Shown here piece by piece: positions 49,418 to 59,514 of a DNA stretch of 64,000 nucleotides (position 1 is its first letter; each line of letters opens with the position of its first letter). The position numbers and the translations under genes were made by a program. The DNA lies in assembly GCF_003473485.1 (NCBI RefSeq), contig NC_053045.1, positions 41,396,494-41,460,493 of the forward strand. Direction: 5' to 3'. A model generated the notes under the pieces. That model saw nothing but the letters and a program-made list of their open reading frames with translations. It had not been told where the DNA came from and searched no databases. Source of the DNA: Medicago truncatula (taxonomy: Eukaryota; Streptophyta; Magnoliopsida; Fabales; Fabaceae).

Positions 49418-50461
49418 CCTAACTTCCTTTAGTTCTGCAATAGACTTCTTTGGATGGAGATGCAAGAAATCTTCATCTATCGATGGTTTACCCCTCAGAC
49501 CAATAAGCGGCACAGTGGGCTACTTCCGATTGAATTAACATCCAAACTGATACAATATGCAGACATTGAGGCATAAACAAACGAAACACATACATATTTA
49601 ATTAATGTGTATCAGAATCTGATTAAATATATTAAAAACCACGACAATCCAAATAAAATAACTAACCCTTTCTTAAATTCAGCAGCCTCTGATATATCCG
49701 GATTGATCATAATTCGGGTAGTATTCACTACTTTTTGCGGGGATCCATTCTCTACAAAAATTCAACCAATGACAAAACTTATAAGAATATTCATACATTA
49801 AATTTTCAAAATGTTTAGAAGAAATAGACCAAAAACACACCACTGAAAATCTTCACTTTTGTGAACTGCATATCCAGCACATGCAAACCTTCATCAACTT
49901 TGGCCATGAGTTGTTTCAAGTGATCCACATAATCTCCAAACAGAGCAATCTCACATTTTCCACTTGTGACAAAAACCAAACAGAAGTTTAAACGATCTTC
50001 CCTTCTATAAACAAAACGAAGATAAATCTTAACATGCCTCATAAAATAAGATATCAACATGTGATCAGTTAGCTGAAGCAAAATCATCTTGGTGATCTTC
50101 CCATCCTTAATATACTCCCTTACCTCCGATATTACAGTCATTAAGCCAATGCCATCTAAACAACAAAAACGATTAAGAAAAGAAAGAGGTAATCATAACA
50201 AAAAAGGAACAATAACAAAGGGAAGCATAAGGAAAATAAGCAAATTAGGAAGATACGTAGATAACTCTATGAAAACAACAAACCAATCAAATAATCGTTG
50301 TCCACGGTTTGATGGTTAACCTCAACTATATTAGTCAAAGTTAATCCAAACATGGGAAGCAAGGGACCCTCAACAACACTCACTTTGGTCCTCATATGGA
50401 AAAACAACTTATAAGTATGGGTAGTTGTCTTGTACAAACCACTGCTTGGAGCAACTGAATT
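49418..50461 (-). pseudogene. Replication protein A1-like, N-terminal and middle exons only
   Basis: Minus-strand exons with GT-AG borders: 50284-50461 (VAPSSGLYKTTTHTYKLFF), about 50061-50155 (DGIGLMTVISEVREYIKDGK), 49841-49962 (GKCEIALFGDYVDHLKQLMA), 49667-49751 (NTTRIMINPDISEAAEFKK) and 49418 to about 49520 (SIDEDFLHLHPKKSIAELKE). These are the end of OB fold 1, OB fold 2 (DUF223) and the linker of the plant RPA1-like family, whose canonical members bind single-stranded DNA. Phase holds at DYLI|DGIGL. The first part of OB fold 1 is not readable (frame damage near 50470-50600). The C-terminal zinc and OB exons that should follow are absent here but lie upstream at 51515-52334. Confidence 0.8.
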
Positions 50462-51514
50462 CTAATCTTATAAACGCATAATTGCTTGAATTCTAATCTT
50501 CCGATTTTGCCAAAGACATGTCCTGAAAATGCCCTCGGCGCGATGTAGCACCTTTTTATTCTACTCTTTAAGGGGCTGACACAAAGCATTATAAAACTTT
50601 GATGCATAAAAAGTGTCTCTTTCACTCTGATCAAGAAAAACTGGTGCAACTATATAGTAAACATTTTAATGTTTTTCAATGATTAAAATTAGGTGTCATT
50701 GCATGAAAGTTATATTATGTAGTTCGTAACACCATTGTTTCTACAAATGTGTTTTCATGGAATGCTATTAACATTTTTGTCTTTAAATGTATGCGACATG
50801 TTTTAGCAATTTTTTACAGAGATGTTAATTTTCATTTGTTTCAACAATGTTGATGCATTTTTCTAAGAATATTGGTTAAGATCATAGACGAATCAATTGG
50901 GTGACATAATGCACTGATAAAGTTAATATTTTCCATCCTATACAACCAATTATAAATAAGAGTTTAACCGTTCTTGTTCATTGGTGACTATATTCAACCA
51001 ATTATTTTTTTTAAAAGAGGTAGAAATAGAAATCATAAATTATGATCAATCTTATGTGTTTCACATACTAAAAAACTTTAAAATTAAAAAAAATGTTGTT
51101 CAACTTACATACATGATTTCTTTATCAGATTAGATTTTGGAAACAACCGTTATTTTCTAGTTAGAGATCCTGACTAACATCTCAGAATCTAATTATATAT
51201 GAAAGTCAAATAACTTTGCAAGAGTCTATGACATGTTTTCAAAAAAGCAGACAAAGAAAAGGTCAATCACTCCTTCATGATGTGTTTGGCCAACTTAGTG
51301 GAAGACAATTGCGTTGGATTATAGGCATCAGATGCAATGTCATCTTGATATTTTTAAGTGGACGAACGCTTTGCATGAGTGCAATTCCAAATCATTTTCA
51401 CCACAAGCAGAGAAGGAATGTTGTCAGAGTAAGGATAAAATTTCCATGGTTAAAATGAATATAATATTAATAATTACAATAACAAATCACAGAGAAATTC
51501 AATGTGTTTAATTA
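50462..51514. other. Region between the two RPA1-like pieces
   Basis: The part at 50470-50650 may hold damaged OB-fold-1 sequence on the minus strand (YIAPRAFSGHVFGK). The rest has no recognisable coding; open frames of 65-80 residues at 51216-51511 (+) match nothing I know. Confidence 0.35.
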
Positions 51515-52334
51515 TTATACCGTGGGAATGTTAAGGGAATCTGAGCACTTAACAGAAGCATTATTCTTCTCAAGAATGAATGTCTGGGTTGGATTATCAT
51601 AGATAACATTCTACAATAATAAAATGAAAACCAAATATAAGTGACAGAAAAAGAAACAGTCAAATCAATTATTAAAAAAAGAACACGACAGACACAAAGA
51701 ACCTCATCAAGTTGTTGCTCCTCTGGCTGAAGATGAGACTTAATTTTTTTGATGACAACAGGATCACGGGAAACACCTAAAACGAATGATTGATGATAGT
51801 ATGGCTGATGGTTGACACGTAACACAAACTCAAGGCCGAGTAGTTTATATAGATGTTTTTGGTATATTTTAGGATCATCCTCATCGACCTTCATAAATAA
51901 ATACAATTACATAAGTTATAATATCTATCAACCATGCGGAAAATAAGATGAAAATTAAATTAGGGATACCTCTTGCATAGTCTTCCTAAGAGCTTGGGTA
52001 GTGATACCAATAATCTGAAGACCTTCACTATCCCAGAACACAAATTTAGCCTTGTGACTATCATGAACAACTTGCACAACTACCTTATATCTGATAAAAT
52101 GGATAGATCCAAAGACATATTATAAATGTGCCAAACAAAAAACACTAATCTACCAAATGAAATTTTAAATATGTAACCTAGTCAATGGAGCATCAACATC
52201 CTGTCCGCATGTACATCTATAGCTAGAACCATTTGACTTTGATTCCTTTGGATATTTGGTGCAACTCTTATAATGCCATCCAAATTGGTCAGGATTGAAT
52301 TTAGTCATTTTTCCAATAGTGATGCAGTATGTAT
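51515..52334 (-). pseudogene. Replication protein A1-like, C-terminal exons only
   Basis: Exons on the minus strand: 52178-52334, 51970-52090, 51703-51888 and 51515-51610. They keep phase and end in a stop. They encode DTYCITIGKMTKFNPDQFGW, HYKSCTKYPKESKSNGSSYR, CTCGQDVDAPLTRYKVVVQV and KAKFVFWDSEGLQIIG. This is the Rep_fac-A_C domain (zinc ribbon within an OB fold) of RPA1-like proteins. The second cysteine of the usual CxxC (W-Y-x-x-C-x-x-C) is replaced by tyrosine in SCTKY, so zinc binding is doubtful. No N-terminal exons lie upstream (52335-53600). The first exon is exactly the one missing after 49418. Confidence 0.8.
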
Positions 52335-53615
52335 CTTAACACAAATTAACAAATTTCGTTATAAGAATACCATATTTTTGGTGACTTTCAAAAAGATAAG
52401 AATTTATATTATTTGACATTATATTTGCTAAATTGTTGCTGTCATTGAAACATACATGTTTAGTTTTTTTGAATAAGAAAAATATATGTATAATTTATTA
52501 CAATATAAAGGTGCAAAATATATATAAGTATTATTTTTTTAGGCATCTATATACTTGTATTTTTAATAAAATCAAAATTTTATAAAAATAATCATATGCA
52601 TTATGCAACGCTAAAAAAAATTATAGGCATTAGCGTAACAAAAAAACAAACAGACGAACATAAAATATTACTCTAAATGCTAATGTGTGTGGATATATTT
52701 GTGAGGTTGAAGATAGGAAATAAAAATATTTGGTATCATTAAAAAGACAACGTGAATAAAAATATTTGTGTGGTTGTGATGATTAAACTATATTGAAATT
52801 AAATATATGAGTGATAAAAAGATAATAAAATTCCCTTGAAAAAAAGATAATAAAATTAAATAGAACCTCCTTAAAAAATTAAATAGAACGGTTCAAAAAA
52901 TAAAATAAAATTAAACGGAAGAAAAAAAACATATTGAAATATAATATTAAAAAAATAAAGGAAAAGGTTTCCAGCATGAGTTTAAGAGAGGTGCTTGTAA
53001 AATAAATTGTCGACAAGTAGTTTTTTGAGATAGCATTCCACAACTTTTGACCAAAGCTCATTCCATTCAATTTTATGCATTAAAAAAATATTTTTTTTAG
53101 TAAGTATTTAATTTGAGTGGTTTAATTTTGGCTCGTATCAAACATTTTGGCCTAACTTCTCCTTAAAAATGTAGAGAAGTTGAAAGAAAGTCGGGTCAAA
53201 CAGTGTCTTAATCTCCCACAACGACAGTTTAGAAACAACTAAATTTAGAATTATTTTTATTCTTATAAAATAAATATAAAATAAAAAAGAAAATAATATA
53301 AAATAAAATATAGAATATAATATATATATATATATATATATAATGATTTTTCTTTATATATATATATATATTGAGGCGAGGTTAATGAATAATTGAATTA
53401 CCAAATTGCCCCTCTTGAGGGTAAAAATGGTAATTCATAGGATATTAACTTTTATATAAGTAATAGATAGATAATAAGCATGTCATGATTTAGATTTTTT
53501 TAGGCAAACCAAGCTTATCTCATATTCCATTGATAATAATATTATGAATACAAAAAGAGAGTAAAATATAACAGGGCTAGACTGAAATAGTATTATGAAG
53601 ATCTCACAATACTAT
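52335..53615. other. Intergenic, very AT-rich
   Basis: No gene seen. TA microsatellites at about 53322-53342 and 53356-53371. The 63-residue minus frame at 52879-53070 is low complexity. Confidence 0.45.
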
Positions 53616-54022
53616 GGGAACTTCTACGGTACATTCACAAAGTGAGATGTACCGGTACTCCTGCTTCATAATTAAATAAATTAACGATCATATTTTATGT
53701 AATAAATACTATTTTTCAATATTTATATTTTATAGAACATTATTTCATAAGAAAAAACATCATTTCATTGTTTATAAGAATTATAGTAATTTTTTTTACA
53801 TATTATCATAAAAAATAATGAATGTTCTCGATTATGAGTGATAAAAATTCAAAAAATAATAATTTTATTTTGTTGACATTTTTGATGAATAAGATTTAGT
53901 TATTATAATTATAAATGATAAAAAATAATATTTTTCTTCAAAAAACAACTTATTTAACTATTAATTTAAAGAGCGGGTGTACCGGTACACTCAAATATAT
54001 TGGATGTACCATAGAATTTGCC
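53616..54022. mobile_element. MITE (Mutator-like), 407 bp, first of an adjacent pair
   Basis: Ends GGGAACTTCTACGGTAC and GTACCATAGAATTTGCC are imperfect inverted repeats. Inner CACTTTG/GTGTACCGGTAC palindromes follow. Flanks CAATACTAT (53607-53615) and CAATATTAT (54023-54031) fit a 9-bp target duplication with one change. Non-coding. Confidence 0.78.
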
Positions 54023-54052
54023 CAATATTATGGGTCTAGTGGTTGATTTGTG

Positions 54053-54456
54053 GGAAACTCTTCTACGGTACACTCGTAAATTGAAGTGTACCGGTACTCT
54101 TGCTTCATAAATCTATAAACTAACGATCAATTTTATGAAATAAATAGTTATTTGTCGGCATTTATATTTTAGAAAATATGATTTCAGAAGAAAAATGCAT
54201 CATTCATTGTTTATAAGAATCATAGTATTTCTTTTACATATTATCGTATAAAATAATCAAAGTTCTCTATTATGAGCGATAAAAATTAAAAAAAAAATTA
54301 TTTTGTTTACACTTTTGATGAATAAGGTTTAATCATTATAATTTTAAATGATAAAAAATAATATTTTTCTTCAAAAAAACAACTCATTTACCTATAAAAT
54401 TAAAGGGTTGGTGTACCGGTACACTCAAATATATTGGGTGTACCGTAGAATTTGCC
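54053..54456. mobile_element. MITE (Mutator-like), 404 bp, second of the pair
   Basis: About 85% identical to the element at 53616-54022 and in the same orientation. It is flanked by TGATTTGTG (54044-54052) and TAATTTGTG (54457-54465), a 9-bp duplication with one change. Different flanks show two separate insertions 30 bp apart and not a tandem duplication. Confidence 0.78.
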
Positions 54457-54699
54457 TAATTTGTGATATTGGAGTGTGCTCCTCTCAAGATTTTAGATTC
54501 GATTTTCTCTAGTGTCTATTTTGGTGAGCTACTTTGACTTTAATTGGGCCTTCTGTAAGTGGGCGGTGAAATTGACCCCCTCTAATTAGTCGAATTTTGG
54601 ATCAAATATCGAGTTAAAAAAAAAATTTATGAACGACTTTATTAGCTTGATTTTGGGTAAAAGCTAGATTGAAACTAGCATCAGGGGATAATTGAGATC

Positions 54700-55930
54700 T
54701 ACAATTGGAAACTAAAGTACCAAGTTCATTCTGATAAGTACAGCCATTAAGCACAACATTAACGATAGTTTGGTTGTCACATTCAATACCCAATCCATGC
54801 TAATGAAGAATAGTAGCCTCATATTCAACCACCGAACTAATGGATGAGAAACCCATCGGTTGAGGTTGGACAAAATGCCTCGAGCTTTCATCAAAACATA
54901 TGTCTGACCAAAACAGTTTTCATCTGTGTAAAGATCGCAACCTACATTACACTTCAACCAATTGGGATTCAGCTTCGCCCATGTTTAAGATTAGGGTGTT
55001 ATAAGTTTGTCTTCATGTACTTGACGTTAGAGTTGTCAAAACGGGCGGCCCTAACGGGCTTCGAGCTTTATCGGTGTGGGCCAAAAAATCCGGTTGAAAA
55101 ACGGGCCTGAAATATACTACCCGAGCCCGGCCCTACACGGGCCCGGGCTAACGGACCGACCCGTATTAAAAATTACATTTTTTTTATATAAAAAGTACTA
55201 TAAAATACTCCTATAGATTTTTTTATAAATAAATTTTTAATATGTTTAAATAATGTCCAGCACAAAAATAAATTGTGAACATTTTTGTACACTAGTCGTA
55301 AACTAAAACGGCGAGGAAAACAATTTTAAATAAATTAGATACGTTATGGTTATACATATTTACTTCCCTAAAAAAAAGTTATAGATATTTATATTTAATC
55401 TTTAAAATTATAAATAATGAAACGAGTAAATATAATTTTATATTACATTTATGTGTTAATTCATTGAATTTTTACTTTTATTTTTTACTTTGATAATCAA
55501 CTAAGTAAAGAATTATTTGAAAAAAATATATAATTTATAGGATTTTTTTGTTATGCGGGTTACCCACGGCCCGTTCGGACTAGCCCTAACGGGTACCGGA
55601 CTTTTTAGGGCCGGGCTAAAAAGCTCTATTAAAATTTGAGCTCAATATTTAAGGCCAAAACCCTATAATTAATCGGACTAAACGAATCGGCCCGTAAAAT
55701 TCCGCCCGTTTTGACAGCTCTACTTGACGTAGAGCTTGATTGCACCATGAGTGGTCAAGAACAACATCCAAAGGTTTTTGCTCTCAAAGGTAAGCATTCT
55801 GACTGCGCCATATGCTCCACAATATAGCAGTGAATCAAGCTTTAGTAACCTCATTTGAACCTGCAAACACAAGAAAGAATGTTGGCCAAAGGAAGCATAT
55901 TGATAGATATTTAGCAAGTGCACTAGTTCT
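54700..55930 (-). pseudogene. LINE remnant (zf-RVT end and RNase H), split by a hAT MITE
   Basis: On the minus strand, from the right: AILWSIWRSQNAYL (about 55770-55830) is the tail of the zf-RVT domain and VVLDHSWCNQALRQV follows. Left of the insertion the translation continues with WLKCNVGCDLYTDENCFGQT and YVLMKARGILSN, then a frame-shifted VVECEA-type stretch and SMDWVLNV, the RNase H-like domain. Stops and shifts mark it as dead. The break at 55028-55722 is a hAT MITE with a CTTGACGT duplication. Confidence 0.72.
55028..55722. mobile_element. hAT-type MITE, 695 bp
   Basis: Terminal repeats TAGAGTTGTCAAAACGGGC and, in reverse complement at the right, TAGAGCTGTCAAAACGGGC (one mismatch in 19). 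A perfect 8-bp target duplication CTTGACGT lies at 55020-55027 and 55723-55730. TAGAG ends with 8-bp duplication identify hAT. Subterminal GGGCC/CGGGCT motifs are dense. No transposase. Confidence 0.93.
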
Positions 55931-56689
55931 ATTAAAATAATAATTCTAAGTTCGTATTCACGAGGATTGTGTTAATTTCAATTTAAGAATATGGTTATTA
56001 TTTCAGATATGTAAAATTGGGGATTGTCCTAGGCAGTTGGTTTGATTGCATAAAAAGTAAATAAATAGATAAAAGTTGTTTTGAAAATATAAGGAGAGAT
56101 GAGATCAGGTCATTCGAATCCTCTGATTTATTCTATTTGGTACACTGCACCTATTCCTTATGAATACTTCCCTAGTTTTACGTTCTCTAGTTTTACGATA
56201 AAGTTAACTAAAATAGTCCTATTTAATTCCTTAACTTAGGACCATCTTCTCAGATTACAGTCCCTAATTCCTTAGGTGATCTAATATTCTTTGAATGTTT
56301 AAAGAACGTTAACATATTATCACAAATAAACGATTATCTATTCCTAGACTAACTCTGTTTATTTGAACAATTCAATTAGGTCTAAATTGTAAGCTATGGT
56401 CAGTAGTCATTCTATCTACCCTCAAATGTTATAAGGTGTCAATATATAAAAAAACATTAACAACAATTGAATTAAATAAAACTAAATTGATATTCATATG
56501 AAATAGAGTTTCAGCAACATGATTCAATCTACCCCAAATCAGGTTATATAGTGTCAATATACACCTTTCATTTGCTCAAGTTGTATTTGGGTTCACTCAA
56601 TTGATAATGTTGATATTATTAAATTTGATATTTTTATTTGCATTTGAATTTGATATCTCGCACTTGTATGTGTAAATTTTAGTGGATGT
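55931..56689. other. Intergenic, unassigned
   Basis: Contains a stretch (about 56100-56570) with GATTTATTCTATTTGGTACA and repeated ATGTTATAAGGTGTCAATAT-type motifs, possibly retroelement-derived. No coding region recognised. Confidence 0.35.
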
Positions 56690-57260
56690 TTATTAGTTTT
56701 ATACAAAAAAAAAAAAAAAAAATCCATATTTTCCGTCAAAAAGTAATTGCTAACATTTATGGTGATACAACTAAACGACAATATATATATACTTTTTAAG
56801 ATTCTATGTAACGGAAAAATTGGTGATGTGAAGGCAAGGTGGTTTTGGTGATGGGTGGCGTATGCTACGCCCTTAGTTTTGTAGTAGTGTAAAACTATAC
56901 ACAATACAACTTGAGCACACTAGAAAGTAGAAAACTACTCATTAATCAAAACGTAGATCGTAAAACCGATATTGCAATACTTACCCTCAAATGATTAGAT
57001 TTGTTCCAACTTCCTAATCATTACTCATTAGCTGGCATTATGTTAATTAACAAAAAAACATAACAAACAAATATCCATTTTGAAACGTTTCTATTAGACA
57101 AACTTACAAAATTTACGGATATTAAGAAAAATAAATTGTTTTACAAGTTATTAAGAAAATAAATTACCCCATTAAATATATTAAATGTTTTATTTTTTCA
57201 AAATTATTTTTAAATTTTTAAATTTTTATACATAAATTGTTAACACATGTCAAATTTAAA
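56690..57260 (-). repeat. Inverted copy of the 43500-44137 block
   Basis: Reverse complement of about 43510-44080: GGCAAGGTGGTTTTGGTGAT mirrors CACCAAAACCACTTTGCC, and TACTCATTAGCTGGCATTAT mirrors ATGCCAGCTAATGAGTA. The copy contains GTAGTAGTG (56881-56889), that is CACTACTACAAAA on the minus strand, a CACTA-like terminus. It ends where the segmental duplication begins. Confidence 0.85.
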
Positions 57261-58013
57261 TATAAAAATATCTTTTTCTTTTCTAGATAAAAGGAACATA
57301 CTCCATTTTTTAAGAGCGTATACCATCAATTAATGTATCATTTTTGGCAATAGCTTTATGTATTTATGAAGGCATATAATTCTAAAAGTTTTTGTCCTAT
57401 GTAGAAGTACTTTTTATCGTGGCACATTTCTTCTATGTAACCAAAAAATTTCTTCTAGTTCAATATGTTTTTGACAATTGTTTTGTCATTTTAATCAAAA
57501 AATGGACGGTGAACATATGATATCATCATCAATAAAGGTAAATATAATGTAGAACTAATGCTGACAACATGCATCTAAATCATCATTACATATACACATA
57601 ACATTAGCATTATTCTTTCTCTTTGGTTAAGAATACAGTTAAGAGTGTACTCTTTGCGTATAGTGTAGAAAAGAACGAAAATCCTTCATCATTTAAACTA
57701 GAAGAACAAAACAAAAATGGTTACGAGATATATCATTTCACCGCTTGGAAATGTAATGCAGAATAAACACTTTTTAATAAAATCAATTTACTTTGAAAAA
57801 GTAAATTAATTTATTCATTTTTTAAAAAAATTAATTTTTAATTTATAATTTTTAAGGTTTAAATATTCCAAAATAACTCATGTAAAACAGCTGTAAAATA
57901 ACTGTTATATACATTACAAGTTAATTGTAAAGAAAACAGTTAAATAAGCTATATTTTGTATTTGTTTTTTTGACTCAATTTTGTATTTGTTTAGAGAGAG
58001 GATATTATGTATG

Positions 58014-58096
58014 TTCTCTTGAACTTAACTTAGTTGGTATGAACAATACATAATATATGCAAGATTCAGGGTTCAAACCCCAACCACCACCAAAAA
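58014..58096 (+). mobile_element. Short SINE, specific to copy 2
   Basis: An 83-bp insertion with ACTTAACTTAGTTGGTATGA (A box) and AGGGTTCAAACCCC (B box), ending CACCAAAAA. Flanks GAGGATATTATGTATG and GAGGATATTACTTATG are a target duplication with two changes. Copy 1 has the empty site near 45585. Confidence 0.82.
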
Positions 58097-58339
58097 GAGG
58101 ATATTACTTATGTTAGTACTAGTATGTATTAATTTCATACGAAAATATGTTAAAGGTAGACTTGATGTGATTAGAAAGAAAAAATAAACAAATTCCATAA
58201 TGGAAATTGAAAAAGAATTTATAACTAAAAAATTTAAGTAAAATATTCTTTGTATAAATCATAAATTATATAAAGTTTTTTCGTAAACAAAATATTTTGT
58301 CCATGAAATGTCAGCTTAGCGGTAAGAGTTTGATGTCAT

Positions 58340-58480
58340 TGTCCCTGAGTGCTTAACTCAATTGATAGGGACATTGTATAATATATGTATGGGATGGGGT
58401 TCGAACCCCACCCACCTCACTTATTCTCCTTAGAAAGAGAATTTATGCCTACTAGACTACTTGACAAAAAAAAAAAAAAA
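58340..58480 (+). mobile_element. tRNA-derived SINE, specific to copy 2
   Basis: 141 bp, flanked by a perfect 14-bp duplication GAGTTTGATGTCAT (58326-58339 and 58481-58494). A box GCTTAACTCAATTGATAGGG, B box GGTTCGAACCC (58398-58408) and a terminal run of 15 A. Copy 1 shows the empty site near 45818. Best-preserved SINE of the window. Confidence 0.93.
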
Positions 58481-58532
58481 GAGTTTGATGTCATCATATT
58501 CGATAAAAATTTAGTTCATATAAATAAAATTA

Positions 58533-58902
58533 TGATCAAATGTATCTAAAGGTCCTTTAAGTTTTTTGTTTTTCTCAAAATGGTCCTTTAAGTTTCAAAA
58601 GTCCCAAAGTGATCCTTTTAGTTTTTGAATCGTTTCAGAATCATACTTTTCGTCATTTAAGGAGCAATTTTGAAGGCTTTATGATTATGGTCATGAATTG
58701 ATTAGATCAAATCCTCGTAGCACAGTGCAGATCAAAGTTCAACCAACTGAACAAAGTGAAGAAGGTAATGGAGAAGAGTTTATTCATAGACCATTGTTGC
58801 CTAGCTTTCAGAGGAAAAGTATGATTCTGAAACGATTCAAAAGCTAAAAGGACCACTTTGGGAAAAACGAAAAACTTAAGGGACCTTTAGATGCATTTAA
58901 CC
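58533..58902. mobile_element. MITE of the GGTCCTTTAAG family, 370 bp, specific to copy 2
   Basis: The left arm (CAAATGTATCTAAAGGTCC) and right arm (GGGACCTTTAGATGCATTTA) are inverted repeats of about 125 bp. An 8-bp TAAAATTA flanks both sides (58525-58532, 58903-58910). A unique middle (about 58660-58810) separates the arms. Copy 1 has the empty site near 45860-45880. Confidence 0.85.
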
Positions 58903-59430
58903 TAAAATTAATTAGTTTTAACTTTTGAATATTTGAATTATTAATTTTGTAAAAATGAAATAAGTTGTACTAAGCACAAGGAAGTAGTGTTGGTGGTATA
59001 GATGTGGTGGGACCCTAATTTGTGAGATATTGGTTGTATTTGTTATCGACAATGATACATGTATATCTCATATTTTTCAATACTCATTCAACATCTCATT
59101 TTATCTATATATCTATTTCTTTTCCTATCATATATCATTAACCTATTACATCTATCACATGACTCATTTTCTCTTTCTCTCACGGTGTATACAACCATCT
59201 AGAATATGCACCAAATAGTTTTCATTTGTTATACACAATTCTTAATTCTAGTATGTATTTTTTAATGATAAATACTAATATAATTGATTTATATGTATTT
59301 GTTAAGATTCATCAGAAAAACAACTGTCTTATGATCATAATTTGGAAGTTTCTAAACCAGACTAATCATTTCAATTATATTATTTTAATATTTTTCTAAG
59401 AAACTTCAACTAAAATCTACCATACTTTTG

Positions 59431-59438
59431 TATATAAA
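59431..59438 (+). promoter_or_regulatory. TATA box of the second bHLH gene
   Basis: TATATAAA about 75 bp before the ATG, at the same place as in copy 1. Confidence 0.7.
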
Positions 59439-59514
59439 TACATCATTCTCCTCCTCCTCTTCTTTTTATGTTTTTCTCACTGTCTTGTATTCTCTTTCTT
59501 TCTCATAAACAAAC

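Noticed and set aside
51216..51511. Plus-strand frames of 80 and 65 residues between the RPA1-like pieces
   Set aside because: Overlapping frames without a known domain; likely chance or damaged sequence.
58351..58408. tRNA gene suggested by A and B boxes
   Set aside because: Cloverleaf stems are not formed, an A tail and target duplication are present; it is a SINE.
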